Assembly: GCF_947623445.1 (NCBI RefSeq)
Contig: NC_135243.1
Location: 8,496,501 to 8,560,500, forward strand
Direction of reading: 5' to 3'
From: Clavelina lepadiformis
Lineage: Eukaryota; Chordata; Ascidiacea; Aplousobranchia; Clavelinidae
Length of the DNA: 64,000 nt
The notes beneath the pieces were generated by a model that made no database searches, was not told the DNA's origin, and saw only the letters and a list, made by a program, of their open reading frames with translations. A program made the translations under genes and the position numbers. Below are positions 49,301 to 61,171 of the stretch, piece after piece. The stretch's first letter is position 1. Every line of letters begins with the position of its first letter.

Positions 49301-51469
49301 ATCTGAGAATGTTAACGCGTATTTGTGATTGTGAAATCCGTTTATGTTGAAGTTGCGTTATGCATCTGTTTCGTTAAAATGCGCATCCAGCCTTGATGCT
49401 TAATGCTTTTTCATCCGATTGAATTTTATAACCTTGAACCAATGACTTTTGATGCGTGACATCATGATTTTGGTAAAAGAAAACTATGACATAACTCAAA
49501 ACGTTGTAGTTTCTGTAATTCATTAATTCATTCATTTATTTTACGTCAAAGGCGCGCTGGGGAGGAAAAATCAAGCCAGTTGTTACTAACACGCGCCAAT
49601 GAACAGGAAAAAGTGACAAAGCCGAAAAGGCTTAAAACGTGCTCAAGAAAAATAACGTTAATAATTGCTGGTAACAACTAGCACGGCCACTAAACCTATA
49701 CTTAGTTAAAACCATAAAACATAAGTTGAAAATCGAAAATTTAAGCAGACGAGCAGTTGGTGTGTTCAAGCAACTGATGATTGAAAATTGCTTCAATGCT
49801 GTACATCAGTGGATGGGAAAGAAATCGTGCTACCTTACGGCATAATATTTTTCATGCACAGAACAGACGTTTTATAATTTTGCAAATGCATCATGTTGAG
49901 CTTGCCAAAACGCGATATACAGTACACCGACCAACAATGTTCAGCTTTGGCTTAAATGTTTAATTTTCTCTTTAGAACCCGTACATTATACTGGCGTTGG
50001 TTGCCCGATATGTTGTTTCTTATTCTGTGACTTGTTCATAGATAACGTTATTTACCGATAATGAATAAGTGAAAAGGCAACTGAAGATCAACTTTCTGGC
50101 TGTAAACAGTACAGGCCTATTTAGCTACACAAGCTAATCAATTTTTTCAATATGTTTTAGTTTTCAGCCACTTTTTGATTTTCTTTGCTATTTCATTTCT
50201 TTAAGCTATATACAGTATGTATTTGTTTGTTTTCATTTCAGCTATTTCTTTCTGTTGTTCCAGGCATACAGTAAAGGATCAGATGAAGACACACCACACA
50301 TATCGAAGTTCGACTTGACGCACTATCTGCTTATATTTAACCGCTGGAGATTTCTCCAGATGTTTTTCAAGGTTTATCAGGTAAAACAACAAGATCAAAT
50401 GTCGGTCAACGACTATAGCTCATAGCATTTTTGATCAGACGGAGATAGTTGGAAATAGGTAAAAGATTATATAACGGTACGGAATTTATCAAGCTCCTGA
50501 CCTTTTTATGTGATACGGTAATTACGTTGGAACGCGAAAATAGTATTTCAATATACTTTTTGTAATATACCACTAATATAATAATATATACTATTTTTAG
50601 TATAAAATACTATTTAACCTGTTTAAAATGCAACTATGATTAAATCGTGTGCTTATGTTGAAATAAATTGCATAAATTCTCTATACATTTCTACACACAA
50701 CCTCAACAATCAAGCACACAAATTGTTGGGACCCTGAAAACGTCCAATCAATTTATAGCCACCATTTTTTGCGAGACTGTTGAATATGGGTATTTTTTAA
50801 AACTAACTTTGCTGGCGAACTGTCTGTTCAGTGAAAACACCGAAAGGATGTAATAAACGCGACACTTTACTACATGAGACTTTTATGAAACGTTTCTTCT
50901 CAGATTGGTCCGGGATGTGTACATCTTCACTTCACCAGTCTCCTATGGAAGGGCGTCTTCGTGCAAACGGTTACTCCTCTTGAACCTCTGCATCAAGTGA
51001 TCACACATAATCTCTACGGCGGATGGACCGTGCCACTTTGGCTTGGGAGGATTTTTCTGTTTCTGGAAGCCGTCCAGGTAAACGGTGTACAAACCGATTA
51101 TGAAGGGCTATAGGTATTGTAGTTACTTTATCAATAAGCACGCTGCAGATACAAATGTGATGTCATATTAGAGTTCATTCATTGCAATTTGCAAACAATC
51201 ATCTACAACGTTTCTTGAATCACCTGACTTCCGTTTGTCGAGTCTACGTATAACCAAAACAGATACCTGATTGTCCGTACAGCCTATACGTTTGTACGGT
51301 ACAGGTCGATCGAGATGTCATGATATGGAACAACAAAACCTTTCGACCGCGCCCAAAACTTGTAAAAGAAGATAATCTTATAGCGAAATACAGAAGGTGG
51401 TTTGCGCAGTTTTACACTGAGAACAGTCCAAGACTCCAAATGAAGACTGAAGACGATGCGAGTTGGTAA
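43305..51469 (+). CDS. nvd: Neverland/DAF-36-type Rieske oxygenase (cholesterol 7-desaturase family)
   Basis: Eight exons: 43305-43615, 46128-46297, 47797-47982, 48143-48321, 48591-48716, 50264-50380, 50904-51077 and 51305-51469. Phases join cleanly to a 475-aa protein. Residues about 62-92 form a membrane helix followed by [10 protein letters not shown], matching the RRLGxxGY start of Neverland proteins. The Rieske [2Fe-2S] ligands are C181, H183, C201 and H204. The mononuclear-iron motif is D290-x2-H293-x4-H298, right after the family hallmark PENG. Family members convert cholesterol to 7-dehydrocholesterol at the ER in other animals; the substrate here is inferred. The ATG at 43305 is chosen because it is conserved in the other copy and lies just after a possible acceptor (TTTTTGCAG); 43263 is an in-frame alternative. 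Exon 5 was found by matching the minus-strand copy. Confidence 0.93.
44037..44340 (+). repeat. Interspersed repeat, copy 2 (in nvd intron 1)
   Basis: Relative of the reverse complement of 30110-30400, sharing the GATTCATTCAGTAAATTTAA core and a GGTTCGGGTTAACAATA end. It is rich in CGGGTTCGGGC near its left side. Unknown family; boundaries are approximate. Confidence 0.55.
44374..44668 (-). CDS. Unrecognised open frame nested in nvd intron 1, possible terminal exon
   Basis: A minus-strand frame of about 88 codons (44668 down to the stop near 44402) begins right after a good acceptor-like stretch (TTATTGTCCAG) and ends at TAA. The composition looks protein-like: it contains the words [19 protein letters not shown] and [16 protein letters not shown] and ends in a charged, Gln-rich tail. 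I do not recognise a family. No partner exon was found upstream on the minus strand. It could be the last exon of a nested gene, a decayed gene fragment or a chance frame. Confidence 0.25.
45690..45742. repeat. Short tandem repeat, period 33 bp
   Basis: ATGACATCCAGTAACGTAA occurs at 45690 and again at 45723, inside nvd intron 1, with GTAACGTAATG words between. Confidence 0.7.
46506..46746 (+). repeat. Intronic repeat, copy in nvd intron 2
   Basis: Aligns with 49249-49497 in intron 5 of the same gene. Shared blocks are AACGACC, AAAGTTGTATC.GAG and GTGAAA..GTTTA.GTT. The repeat is interrupted at 46747 by a hAT element and resumes at 47618 with CATAACTCAAAACGTTG. Moderately diverged; function unknown. 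Confidence 0.65.
46739..47625 (-). mobile_element. hAT-type element with transposase C-terminal remnant
   Basis: The element is 46747-47617 (871 bp), from TAGGGAT to GGCCTTA, flanked by an exact 8-bp duplication GCCATAAC (46739-46746 and 47618-47625). Both ends carry repeated TATGACTTTAT words. A minus-strand frame at 47119-46907 contains [15 protein letters not shown] and [17 protein letters not shown], the signature of the hAT C-terminal dimerisation domain, so this is an internally deleted copy of an autonomous hAT. A paralogous intronic repeat (49270-49510) lacks the insertion, which independently confirms its limits. Confidence 0.92.
49249..49510 (+). repeat. Intronic repeat, copy in nvd intron 5 (empty site)
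   Basis: Diverged copy of 46506-46746 plus 47618-47650. At the position of the hAT insertion it reads straight through (CTATGACATAACTCAAAACG) with a single GACATAAC. A later block, CGTGCTACCTTAC near 49827, resembles 47650-47663, suggesting that 49520-49820 is another insertion. Confidence 0.65.
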
Positions 51470-53066
51470 CAGCGGTACAGTGACTTTTTCAGAGATGAAC
51501 ATCAAAGTTTGTTACTTTTTTCTATAAAACTGCACTGTACATATCCGTATAGAAAGATGTATATTGTTTTTGGTTTTAACCATGTTATGCAAGTTGACTG
51601 GAAAATGTTTATCCTACTGATACTTCTTCATTAGTCGATAAAATCTAAATTTCAACCTTTTTTGTGCTACCCTTCAACGAAGCGTTGTTAGCCAAGATAA
51701 AAAATAATTTTAAAAATTACTCTTTTGCGCTACCATGTGGTTAAGGCGTACAATGCTATTTTGCCTGCTGTCATAGGTATTTCGCTATTGCTTTTAACGT
51801 TCTGCTTTACCTAACTCAAGCGACACATTTTACTTGATCAGCGGACTGTAAAGTATGTGATCCTACTAATTTTAGCAAACGACTTTCTAACCTACTCCTT
51901 TTGTGGACATCAATGATTTTCTCACACGATGCGTTTGGTAGAACTAGTTATCCTACAAAAAGTTGAGATTGAGTATACTCGTATTCTTTACTGCATGTTT
52001 TATAAACATATAGAATAACATTGCAGAGTTAATAATTTCGTGGTTATAAGTTCCTATGTTGATGCTTACCAATTTTTGCACTAATTCGTTAATGCTTGTA
52101 TTATATACACGTTACGGTTTCTTTTTTCTAATTGTACAAAAATGTCATTTTTCCCTTTGTGATTATTTAATTGTTTATGAAATATTATATTCTTCGAAAT
52201 TGAGCAAGTTAAATAATTAAACAATTTAATAGATTAATATAAAAAAAGGTCGAATGTTAGTCACGCTGGTTGTAATGTAAATTTTTTAGGCTTTCCCTAA
52301 GAAAACACCATGACACCAAGATTACAATAAAATTAACGTTATAAATAGGTTAAATGCTATAAAATTAACATAACGTCCGTTATTAAGGTATCTGAATGAA
52401 TGGTCTGAGAATTATACCTTTGCTAACAACGTGTTAAGGATGATTTAATCATGTTCTTTAGTTGTTCTTTATGATGGCGAACGCAAAGTATCACAAATTC
52501 TACTTTCTTCAATTCTTCTACTGTAAGTTACTGCGAATTATCTTCGTCACAATCAATTGTTATTAATTGAATTTAACAAAATTGATTAAAATGCATAGCT
52601 AAAATTACAAAAAAATATTGCTGTAAAATAAATAAAACGCCCAATACAAAAATGCATGCACTGCCAAAAACTTTGCAAAAGATAACACCAAAGCACAGGA
52701 TTTTCTCAGTGCAATATGCAACATAGAAAATTTCTTTGGCAAAAGGCATAACGAAAACAATATTGTAACGGACATATGATTATTAGAAGATAATCTGACA
52801 AAAAACAGTCAATTAAAAGTGTCCTGCATTCTTTATAGACAATAGACATGGTAGCAACTAGCAATGTACACCAACATAAAAATACCTTTGTAGAGAGTTA
52901 AACAAACACAAAGTAGGGTAGTTGCACACAATTACAGTAACTCTCGACAGAACTAAGTTTTCAACAGACAATACTGCAAAGAAAAAAATCACAAACGTGT
53001 CATGATACGTGACAAAATTAGAATTACCACCTTTAGAACAAATCATTTTCATTGGCTATTCATTTA
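51470..53066. other. AT-rich intergenic stretch between convergent genes
   Basis: Lies between the 3' ends of nvd (+) and the PEX11-like gene (-). No exon, RNA gene or repeat with clear limits was recognised. Confidence 0.5.
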
Positions 53067-55430
53067 CTACTTGTATACAGTCATTTTTAAGAGTCCAATT
53101 ACGGAAGCAATAACACCCAGGGTGCCAACTGCTGTGTTGTTCAACTTCCCCGACCACAAATATCCACCTGGCAACCAGTGGACAGCCATACCAAGGTTGG
53201 AAACGCTTTCAATTACAGATAGGCATTCCTTGTTTCTTTGTTTTCTCAGGTCCTTAATGCTTTCTGATGGAAAGGGTTCTACGTTTGACCTAAAAATGTT
53301 GCTTACGATTTTATTTTTACTCACTTCAATTCAAAGCTTTATAAAGATTTTGAGCATAAATAAAATTAACTAATAAGACGGAATGAGTTGAAAGTAGACC
53401 AGTGTATTACTGAGGTAAGGTAGCTTACTCACCTTTTTGAACTGAGCTTCATCATTTTCATTTGCGCTTTCACCATATTTCTCAAACATCTGTCATAAAT
53501 AATGAAAATTATAACAGCTAACAAAAACATTTGTCTGTTACAGGAAAAGGACATGTTCTGCACTATGTTTGTTGCTTAGCTATAGTAAGTACAGGATCGA
53601 CCACATTTCGCACACTTAACTGTTATTATTATTAGGGCTATTATGGAAGTTGCTACCAAGAATATGTTGGATAAATTATAATCTAACCGGTAAATTGTAG
53701 ACAAAAACTGTCTTACAATACTGTAGATACTACTATTACAGTAGTAACTTTTTAAAACCCCTCCCAATCAAAAATTGTTAATACGGTAATAGTTAATAAT
53801 CGGAGCCCATATTAGTTTCATTAAAAACCTAATCTTCTATCAACATGGGACCAATATTCTTCCAATATTGTTCAATATTATACCAATACCAATAATTAAA
53901 AACGTCGGAATGCGATCAAAATCGGATAAAATAAGACCAAAATGGTAGTTAGTTAAGTTCGGAAAATATGTAAACGAAGAACCTACTGTTTCAATTAGAA
54001 TTATTTAGGCCAGGAATGGGCAAGCTTTTTGAACCCGACGGTCGCTTGGGGTATTGAATTTTTACAGGTCAGGTCATAAAAATTTGTGACGTCATAGTAA
54101 GCTTGAGCTGTTATTTAGTCCCATATCTATGTTCTTCAATTTAAAAACCCTTTCATTGGAAGTTATTGCATTGTGGTAAGACAATCTCCTGTCAATCAGT
54201 TTTCAAACTGCTTTTCACTTGCAGTACTCACATATGGGATGCTCAAATGTAGCATTAATACATGAATTTCCATCAGAAAAAGTTCGTTTATAAAATAAAA
54301 GTGTAGTTGACTTTTTGTTTGCAGTAAATTGAAAACTGAACTCCAAACAAAACATAATTGTTTGCTATACAGCGAAATAGTACTGCATATATATAGCTAC
54401 TAGCTTAGCAGTATTATCTAAAGTAATATTTTAGTGGCATTTATTGATAAAACTAGTGTGATTTTTATACATAAAATACATACTTTGAGCAATATATTAA
54501 GCTTTACAAAAATTTAGCATCGACTGCACGGTATCCATTAGGCCATAGGTTGGCCACCTCTGATTTAGGCCATTTTTAACTTATTCTGAGGATGATATCA
54601 TACTCTCTGACAAAACATCTCTTTAACTTGCTAATGTATCAGTTGTGATTTATTTCTTAAAATAACTTTCCTAATATATACAAAACTTAATATTTACTTA
54701 AATTTTGTGCAGTGTGCCCAATGTCTCAAATATTTCTAAATTTAGTGTTAGTAATCTCTAAAACCACATAAGTTCAGAAAAACCAAAATATTTGAAGTTT
54801 TTTTTGCAAAACCCAAACCGGCATGTTAAATGTATGTTCAGCAACACAACAATTAACTAACTTACTTTGTAATATTTATTGTCAGGGAAACTATCCAAGC
54901 CAATAAGCTTGCAAGCCACCATGGAGCTGCAGTGGTAGATATCAACTCTTTCTCAGCCGCCCAAGCAATATGTTCAATTGGAAAAAAAGCTTGATTGACG
55001 ACATTGCTTGCAACACTCAACGTTCGCTGAATGAGATCTGTTTCCTAAAGGCATTAACGAAAAAATAAAAAATAAACATCAAATTACGCTTCATTGCTGC
55101 ACATATTGCATTATTATTACAATGGCAACCAATACTGGTAGTGACATCGACTTGTTGAGTGAAACAAAGCAGCCTACAAGAACATACCTTCTTGCCAGTG
55201 CCATACCCTAGCGTTACAGCCAACATTGATAAGTCATCAAATAACCTCAGAATTGTGCGACAAGCACTCAGTTCACCCATCACTTTTAGCAGTTTATCCG
55301 ACAGTTCCTTGTTGCTGTTGGATGTCAACCCACTCCCCAAGCAAGCAGCGAAGCTGGCAGTTCGCATAATTTTGTCACGGCCACGATATGATTCCAGGAA
55401 AGTCACAACCGGTATAATTGGGGAAGACAT
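53067..55430 (-). CDS. PEX11G: PEX11-gamma-like peroxisomal membrane protein
   Basis: Four exons on the minus strand: 55430-55188, 55044-54866, 53489-53433 and 53289-53067. GT-AG introns with phases 0, 2 and 2 give 233 aa, near the ~240 of the vertebrate PEX11G I know. The N-terminus has LESYRGRDK and the family signature CRTILRLFDDLSML. Exon 2 gives FFPIEHIAWAAEKE and a Trp-rich hydrophobic stretch. The last exon has NLGMAVHWLPGGYLWSGKL and a C-terminal hydrophobic segment, which are also hallmarks. PEX11 proteins sit in the peroxisomal membrane and promote its elongation and division. The tiny 57-nt exon 3 reads, in the frame set by its neighbours, as a basic linker (CLRNMVKAQ...). The 1,376-bp intron 2 contains a hAT MITE at 54011-54562. 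Confidence 0.9.
54003..54570. mobile_element. hAT-type MITE (Charlie-like ends) in PEX11-like intron 2
   Basis: The element is 54011-54562 (552 bp). Left end CAGGAATGGGCAAGC; the reverse complement of the right end is CAGAGGTGGCCAACC. The flanking 8 bp ATTTAGGC is duplicated exactly (54003-54010 and 54563-54570). There is no intact coding sequence inside. Confidence 0.88.
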
Positions 55431-57809
55431 ATCGAAAAATTGGCAGAGTAAATAAGCTACTGTTGTTAAACAAAGCCCAACTTAACATGTATATACAAAC
55501 TGCATACATAAAAAGAAAATTTTCAACTCCAAACCTAGTTTGATGTTATAAACTACTTAAGATGTTATAAACTCTTATGAACTTGCCCACATGTAAAATT
55601 CAACTAAATACTAGGGATGGGCCGATATGAACCCAAACCCGAATACCGCCTTTATGGAAGATTCGGACGAACACCAACACCAACAATGGCGAACCCCAAT
55701 ACAATATTACTTATAAATTTACTGATTTAAGTTTAGTTAAATTTACTGATTTAAGTTTAAAAATAATGGTTTAGTTTCCCGACAAAGCTAAACTAGAGTC
55801 AGCAATACTTATTACTTCCAATGAAGGTCGTTTTCTAACGATTTTGCTTTTTCAGTCGTTTTTTAAACACTATTTTTCGAAAGAAAGCGACTTGTTTATC
55901 AATTACATCATTATACACGCAAGACTTGACAACTCTTGGATGAAAATTAATTGTTTGGTTCTAATACGAATAGATTCGGGATTCGTTCGTGTCGACCTTC
56001 ATGATATTCGGGTTCGCACGAATCTTCCTTGCGGCACATCCCTACTAAATACTGACTTTGAATGTGGCCCTCAGGTCAAATAAAATTAGATTGTCTAGCT
56101 TGACATAAAATATTACGATATCCGATCTGTACATCGTAACAGATAATTTTCAAGCAAACTTTCTGTACACTTAACTCTTTACGAGCCATAACAATTTGGA
56201 CGTCATCAAAATCAACAATCAAAAATTACTTTCACTCCAAAGTTTGTTGAAATGATATAGGCCTAGCCTACATGGGCTAGTTTTTCATTGCGACCTTGTA
56301 TTTCTGGTACGTACCAAAGCGAGATGAGGGAGGGTAGGTAGGGTTACTTTAAGAAGTGGACCGCAAACGCAAAGTCTACAAAACTTATTAGTGTACACAT
56401 TCCACTATGAAAAATTACTAAGTACTGACTAGGCTAGTGACTACTGACTTCCACGTAATACACTGATAGCGTGCACGGAAGGCTATAAACTACTATACGA
56501 GCCCCACACACCTATTACATTTGTACGGTAGCTTATTTTTAGGCTAATATCACATGATTTTGCTTTCACCATTATTTTTTTGATATACTTAATATGGGTT
56601 ACGGCTCAACTTACTCGGCTCCTTAGCAAATGCTGCAAACTTGCACGTCAGTTTGCTGCAATTTTTGACAAAGTACGCCATTACAGAAATGCGCCACAAT
56701 GTACACGCCAGTGTCGCTTTTGGACCGTGGCGTCAAAAACAAGTAACACCCATTTGAAAACTTACCGGCTACTATTAATTAATTATTGTTTAATTGGTAA
56801 CAAAAAGTATTATGAAAACCTGTGATGCAGTTTCAACAAAAATGGAAACTTAAAATATATTTATCTCAAACCCCATTGTTATGAAAACTCATATTGGCAC
56901 CTTGATACCTAATTAACTTGCGGGGTGCAGGTTGATGATCTCTAAAGTAAACTGATCGAGCGAGAATGCAAGCTTATTTGTTTGTTAGCAACAAAAAAAG
57001 GTAAACATGAGGTTTGATTTTTCTCCGTTTCGAAACCTTACTGTATTCAAGTCAACTTCAAACAAAACTCTTCTATTTATCCTACTGTTCAACCTCAACA
57101 TACATTAAAACTCAACACGTCACGATAAGAGTAGTCTCTCTTTCGGAGAAAAGTGTTGGAAACCGTGGTTCATTCGCATTAAAAGCGAAAACGTAATCAT
57201 TTTATTTTGCAAAGGTTTCGAGTTAACGCTTAACTCATCTTCGATGCGATACGAGCAACCAACGTGTGCTCCTTATTCTGTAATATTTTGACTTCTTCAG
57301 AGTACCGGTTAAGCACTGGTATACCAAACGTCCTAAAGTTGGTTTATTAAAAATCATTTAATTCGTTATTGGGCAACAGCACGAGGCGGGCTTCAGCACT
57401 TGTATACTTTCATATGGCAGTAAATAAAAATAATTGCCAATTTTTCCCAACAACACTAATCTAAAGTCGTTTCGAGCCTTTTTTGTCCACCTACAAAAAT
57501 CATGATAGTAAGGTACAAACAAAATAAACTATTTACACTATCGTAATGCCTTGACTTGGGCAACACAGAGAGTCACAGTCACTATTGGGAAAGGTAACGC
57601 GATACAAAATACCTAATGACTGCTGGAAAAGCGTAATTGCAATGTGTGATGCAAATATTGCCTCCAAGGAGAAGCTTCTGTGGCTAGTTGGTATTCTGAG
57701 GCAACAAAACTAAGTTGTCTCGTTGAGGCTTTTTTGTTGAACCTGGTGTAATTTTTGAGGTAACTTTATAGCTTGCAAAAGCTTAAATTCCAGCATCTTG
57801 TCAAATAAA
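55431..57809. other. Intergenic stretch with hAT-type MITE
   Basis: Separates the start of the PEX11-like gene from the 3' end of IRF, both on the minus strand. Apart from the MITE at 55612-56044, no feature is supported. Confidence 0.55.
55604..56052. mobile_element. hAT-type MITE
   Basis: The element is 55612-56044 (433 bp), with ends TAGGGATG and CATCCCTA. The flanking 8 bp CTAAATAC is duplicated exactly (55604-55611 and 56045-56052). The interior has CGGGTT/GATTCGG words near both ends in inverted orientation. The open frame at 55844-56083 runs across the right border and is therefore not a gene. Confidence 0.92.
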
Positions 57810-60800
57810 TTACATCCAGATCTGCAAAACGTCCTCCAATGTCGGCTTCGATGGAGATCCTTTACCACGACCAGATTTCCTCGGCGTTTTTTTACACGTA
57901 AGAGACTGGGCCAGATCTACCATGGCAGCCGCTGCCTTCGGGGTGATACGCATACTGATAAATACTTTGCTGGCACGATCTTTTGGCTTTTTGCCGAAGG
58001 ACAATAATATTTCTATGTTAGGTGGCGGCTGCTTGTTTTTTAGGCTTTGATACCATTCCTGGAGAAATTTGTTGTAGTTAAAGAGTGTCACCTCCTCCTC
58101 CCTTGCTATTGCTATGGGATCTGCTTCATCCACTTCACCGTAGGATGTTAGAGCAAAAATTCGACTCTGGCATAGTCTCTTGCTGATCAAGTTGTAAGTC
58201 TCATCTGTCTTCAGCAGCAATCCCAAGTCCATGTTTCGAAGAACACTCTGAAAAGATTTTCCTCCTGAGCCCGCCGGGAACTTTATCGACTCTGAAAATT
58301 CTTGGTTTGTCAGAGTTGGCGGCTCTTTGCCTTCACTTGTGTCATAATGAAAACGATACCCATCATTCATGTTGTAGTAAACATCGTTAAATACTTCTTT
58401 TTGATCGTAGCACACGTGGACTTCGTATGCAAACAGTAGTTCCCCTGTGAAAGGGAAAATAATATATTGTAAAATTGCGTGGCTGTCAGTGTTGCAAGTT
58501 ACCAAAATACGAAAAGTTAACAATTACTTGAAATCCTTTGACAAAATGAACTTGCACACTTAAAAAAATTGAATGCTTTAGGTCACAATAAATCTATGCA
58601 ATAAAAAATTAAAGAGTAATGTACTTGGCATGTTCAACTTCTCAAGTACGTCAAGAAATGAAAGCTCGACAACTCTTAAATCTGTTTCATTGCTTGTAGT
58701 TGCAACTTCTTCAACAGGTTCAATATTGAATGGAGAATCTACATTTACTGTTTTTGACTAAATGTTTTGGTAACTAATTAAACATGATAATATATAAATG
58801 CATAATTCTGTGTAAATAAATATGGTATGAGTGTTGCCCAAACCATTGGATAAAAATAAAATGCAAACAATCTTTTAAAGCAACTTAAATGAAATGTTTT
58901 AGTTCAAATTCATCTTGTAAACCTGCAATTTCTGCAGCTTCGAGCAGCATGTGAAAACCTTCCGTGTCTTCTGGCTTTATAAGTTCCATTGTTTCAATTT
59001 GCTCCGTTTTGATTTCTGCTACCTCCTCAGTGTTAGCAATTATATCCTGAACTTCAATGACCAGTGGAGGCTCATTCAGGTTGTTCAAATCATCCATTTG
59101 CTGAGGTGTAACATCGGACACAACTGGGTCTGACAGGAAGATGACTTCTTTGGCTTTGAATTTCGGATCTTTGGCAGCAGTTTGAGTGGCCTGTGTCTTC
59201 TTTACCTTTTTATAAAAAGCATAATATGTTTCAACACTGTTAAGGTCAAAAATCTACTGTAAAATGGAAGTAGCAAGAGTTGTTAGTTTGCCTTGGGTTT
59301 GCCCGGTGATGTTGTCTCTTGTTCATCAGATGTAAGTGGTCTTTTTAAAGCTGTTTTGTCCGCTTCAAGTAGAGCAATTCCTAATGTGGTTGATGCAGTT
59401 ATCCATGACTTTGGAATTGTAGTTTCTTTAAAACATAAGAAGGTTTATGAAGATGTTTGAAGCTAAAGTGCTAATTCTACTTTTATTAGAAATTTCTTAG
59501 TACACATTACAAAACAATGATTCAATTATTGGTAGCATAAAAAGACGTGATTTGCAAACACAGACGACAGCTGTCACTTGTCTTGTTAATTCATTTTTAA
59601 ATTTACGAATGTGGTACTTATTACAAGACTAAATATTAACTAAATATATATTAAACTAAATATTACAAGAAATACTGTGTAATTAGTCATAGTCTGTCCA
59701 GGGACGCAGTCAATAACAGCACTGCCTTGCAAACCATTTGAGAAAGCAAATGTGTGTTTGAATCCCAGGGTGCGCTGTTGATCAACGCACTTTAACTAAC
59801 AGATGTGCAGCCTTCTAGGCTCCAGCAGTGTCAAAGAATTGCCCTGCTTAGAAACGTTATTGCAAGGCCAAGAGGAGAAACCTGTCTTTGCCCAAGCATC
59901 CATTGTAAAATCATTTTGCCGAGGCGTCTCATAGAAGAATGCTATTTACCTGTGTTGTGTGTGTTTTTTGCACTGTGCTTGTTGTGTCGCATCTTGTGCT
60001 TGTATGTACCATGTTAACTCACCCGGTGCAATAAGTGCCGGCTCTCAAAACTGATCGTCAGCAATGAAGCAAAAATCCAATACACACTGCATCATACAAT
60101 ACCTAATATTACCACATGACTATCAAACCTGGTAGCCATTGTATGTCTTTGATATCAACGCTTGCTGATATTTCCACTATATCACTTTCTTCTGGTTCTT
60201 TCTCAACATCTTCAAGAACTTGCAGTTTTTTTACTACAAGTTAATAATGTAGCAATATAACCGCATATTAATACATACATCCATGTACCCATCAAATGTA
60301 CCATATTTAATTACACAAATTAAAGTGTTTGGATAAAACCTATTTTGTACAGTCTGTTGTACAACAGAATGTACAATAAAAGTTTTCAGTTGCTGGTACA
60401 AAAGATTTAACAAAAATGAGTGCCTTAAAACTCACATTGAACCTCTTCAGGTGTCAAAACTTTGTACACTTTGTAGTTTCCGGTCTGCAGTCCAAGCTGG
60501 TGGAAATTCTTTAATTCTTCAATTTCACTACATTTCCTTAAAATTGTACGAAAGTTGCTTTTCATCAAGCTGATGTGTTGATTTAGCACTTCTGGATCAT
60601 GTCGTACAATGCTTCGATGTTGGGCCCAAGCCTAATTATAACATTCCGATTAAGTATTTTGCCTGTTTTCAATGTCTACTGAAAGTACAAGATGATTTAC
60701 CAAAACAGGCAAAAACATATAGGTTTGACTCTAGTGCAATAGTAAGTCTTTCAAAAATCACAAAATCATTGTTAACTAACTTAAAATATCTCTAGATTCT

Positions 60801-61171
60801 TATTTACGCCATTTCAAAAGTCTACATTTAATAAAAGAACTTATTTATTTATTATAATCTAACCTATTTATCAACAATTATTTTATAAACATAACACCTT
60901 TTTGTTGCAATAGATTTATTTAACAACCAACCACCGCTTTCAACTTCTAATAAAAAAACATCCATAAACAACATCCCACCCTAAATATCTCATGGTGTTC
61001 TTCCCAATTAGGATAATTTTTCTTGGTCCAAGGCAGTTTAAAAACTCGCTTCTTATCAGCATCAATCCATTCCAAATCCTTGTACTTTCCACTTGAAATT
61101 TGTTTCACCAGCCAAGGTTTGAACTGAAGGTTTTCACTTATCGGAGGCTTGGAAGTACTTGAACTGCTCAT
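57810..61171 (-). CDS. IRF: Interferon regulatory factor (IRF) transcription factor
   Basis: Seven exons on the minus strand: 61171-60980, 60631-60436, 60233-60129, 59425-59292, 59205-58923, 58747-58625 and 58444-57810. All phases join to 555 aa. Exons 1-2 encode the IRF DNA-binding domain with the five-Trp pattern (W20, W35, W48, W56, W66) and the KSNFRTIL recognition-helix region ending at YKVYKVL. The middle (about 130-340) is acidic and low in similarity. Exon 7 encodes the IRF-association domain: LFAYEVHVCYD, RLCQSRIFA, FNYNKFLQEW and IEILLSFG, then a basic tail (about 529-545). IRFs are nuclear regulators that bind GAAA-type sites. Intron 4 appears to be GC-AG (CCAAG|GCAAAC). Exon 5 read through its donor stops at 58885, which would give a form lacking the association domain. 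The exon 6 start could also be 58757, which would not keep phase with exon 5 as called. Confidence 0.9.
59699..60050 (+). repeat. Possible tRNA-derived SINE in IRF intron 3
   Basis: A tRNA-like head (about 59703-59775) includes a GTTTGAATCCC block resembling a polymerase III B box. It is followed by a GC-richer, non-coding body ending near CCGGTGCAATAAGTGCCGGC. Composition differs from the AT-rich intron around it. The A box is degenerate and no target duplication was identified, so the limits are approximate. Confidence 0.4.
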
